From NCBI GenBank assembly GCA_023382535.1, contig JAHDWA010000028.1, forward strand, positions 110,980 through 117,043: DNA of 6,064 nucleotides, given 5' to 3'. Under the pieces are notes generated by a model, which was not told where the DNA came from, searched no databases, and saw only the letters and a program-made list of their open reading frames with translations. The DNA is from Anaerolineae bacterium (GTDB taxonomy: Bacteria; Chloroflexota; Anaerolineae; 4572-78; J111). Both the position numbers and the translations under genes were made by a program. This document shows positions 5,245 to 6,064 of the stretch, piece by piece (position 1 is the first letter of the stretch; every line of letters begins with the position of its first letter).

Positions 5245-5991
5245 ATGCCCAATATCAAGGCATACCATCGTCCGGTGAATCTAGATGAAGCGTTGAGCAT
5301 GCTCTCGCGCTCCGGCGTCAATACGGCCGTTGTGGGCGGCGGCACCTATATTACGGCCCACATGAACGAGCTGGTAGATGAAGTCGTTGATTTACAGGAG
5401 CTTGGGCTGACCGAGGTCAGTTACAGTGGCGACCGTCTCACGCTGGGCGCGATGGTTCGCCTGCAGACCCTTGTCGAAGACAGCCAGGCCCCGGCGTTGC
5501 TGCGCGAGGCCGCTCACCGCGAAGGCCCCAATACCTTCCGCAACGCCGCTACCCTCGGCGGGGTCGTCGCCGGAGCGAGCAAAGAGAGTGAACTGCTGGC
5601 CGCGCTGCTCGTCTTTGAAGCGGAAGTGCAAATCCAATCCAGGCAGGGAATCAAACGTCTGTCCCTGGCAGATTTTCTGCGCGACGTATCCACCGCCCTC
5701 GCTGGCGGCCTTGTCACGGCTGTTTCCCTGGCGACAACCGGCAAAACAGCCAGCGCCCGTGTGGGCCGCACCCCCGCCGACCAGCCGATTGTGGCCGCTG
5801 CCGCCCGCCTGGCCCCCCATGGAACCCTCTACCTGGCCCTGTGCGGCGTAGCCCAAACGCCGGTCCTGATTGATCCCAATAATGTCAAAAATGCTATCAA
5901 TCCAACCGGCGATTTTCGGGGTTCCAGCGCCTACCGCCGCCAGGTGGCCGCGACCCTGGCCCAACGAGTCATCAACGAGGTTAACAGCTAA
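5245..5991 (+). CDS. FAD-binding (medium) subunit of a molybdenum hydroxylase, CoxM/XdhB family
   Basis: This 248-residue protein matches the flavin subunit of CO dehydrogenase/xanthine dehydrogenase-type enzymes, which carries electrons from the 2Fe-2S subunit to an acceptor through FAD. The first FAD motif is AVVGGGTYI (28-36), compared with the usual AGGTDLL. The second is FRNAATLGGVVAGASKESE (98-116), compared with RNxGTIGGNLA. The C-terminal signature DFRGSSAYRRQVAATLAQR is at 223-241. It is shorter than the usual 280-290 residues, and the N or S normally after TIGG is V107 here. AGGAAGGA at 5228-5235, 9 nt upstream, supports the ATG. The small 2Fe-2S and large molybdopterin subunits are not visible; they may lie past the right edge, or this may be a stand-alone flavoprotein. 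It may share a transcript with the E2 gene, as no strong terminator divides them. Confidence 0.88.
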   Translation: MPNIKAYHRPVNLDEALSMLSRSGVNTAVVGGGTYITAHMNELVDEVVDLQELGLTEVSYSGDRLTLGAMVRLQTLVEDSQAPALLREAAHREGPNTFRNAATLGGVVAGASKESELLAALLVFEAEVQIQSRQGIKRLSLADFLRDVSTALAGGLVTAVSLATTGKTASARVGRTPADQPIVAAAARLAPHGTLYLALCGVAQTPVLIDPNNVKNAINPTGDFRGSSAYRRQVAATLAQRVINEVNS

Positions 5992-6064
5992 AAAGATAGC
6001 AGAGTAGCAAGTGTAGTTGATCGTAGAGTTATACCTCGATTTGCTCTTTAAAAACTTACCCCTC
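5992..6064. other. Right-edge spacer, no gene seen
   Basis: These 73 bases after the flavoprotein stop hold no reading frame. AGAGTAGCAA around 6001-6010 can pair imperfectly with TTGCTCT about 30 bases later, with a two-base bulge, which may be the start of another spacer repeat like the three upstream. The window ends before this can be judged, and no 2Fe-2S subunit gene has begun. Confidence 0.35.

Noticed and set aside
5392..5964. A 190-codon minus-strand frame opposite the FAD subunit
   Set aside because: Its product is Gly/Ala/Gln-rich without motifs, while the plus frame has FAD motifs, a ribosome site and the family C-terminal signature.

Overview
The window looks like chromosomal DNA from an uncultured or environmental bacterium. 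Protein style suggests Chloroflexota (Anaerolineae or Caldilineae type): a stand-alone BchI-like ATPase, a LysM amidase without a signal peptide, a CoxM-like flavoprotein, and intergenic spacers filled with short 7-base repeats. That assignment is inference; there is no rRNA or marker gene here to prove it. No tRNA, rRNA, CRISPR array, transposase or prophage block was seen.

Layout. (1) Positions 1-371, minus: the N-terminal 123 residues of a DUF457/YdjM-like membrane 'metal-dependent hydrolase', cut by the window edge. (2) 372-583: a divergent spacer with an 11-bp-spaced direct repeat. (3) 584-796, plus: a 70-residue unknown protein with a strong Shine-Dalgarno sequence. (4) 803-2071, minus: a magnesium-chelatase subunit I (BchI/ChlI) family AAA+ ATPase. 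(5) 2072-2162: a spacer made almost entirely of heptanucleotide repeats in inverted orientation. (6) 2163-3290, minus: a cytoplasmic-looking N-acetylmuramoyl-L-alanine amidase with a C-terminal LysM. (7) 3291-3847: a gene-poor control region. It holds a 37-residue membrane peptide gene (3434-3547, minus), a fully consensus sigma-70 promoter for it, an intrinsic terminator behind it, a second promoter facing right, and a perfect 18-bp palindrome between the two promoters. (8) 3848-5149, plus: a 2-oxoacid dehydrogenase E2 acyltransferase with one lipoyl and two peripheral-subunit-binding domains. (9) 5150-5244: a spacer with another heptad-type inverted repeat. (10) 5245-5991, plus: a FAD-binding subunit of a molybdenum hydroxylase (CoxM/XdhB type). 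(11) 5992-6064: no gene seen.

How the parts relate. The amidase and the BchI-like ATPase run in the same direction and may be cotranscribed, but the 91-bp repeat lies between them. The E2 and the flavoprotein are codirectional, 95 bp apart. Neither has its usual partners in view (E1/E3 for the E2; the 2Fe-2S and molybdopterin subunits for the flavoprotein). The most striking region is 3378-3791: a short, apparently well-expressed transcription unit whose only visible product is a tiny single-pass membrane protein, divergent from the E2 gene and sharing a candidate operator with it.
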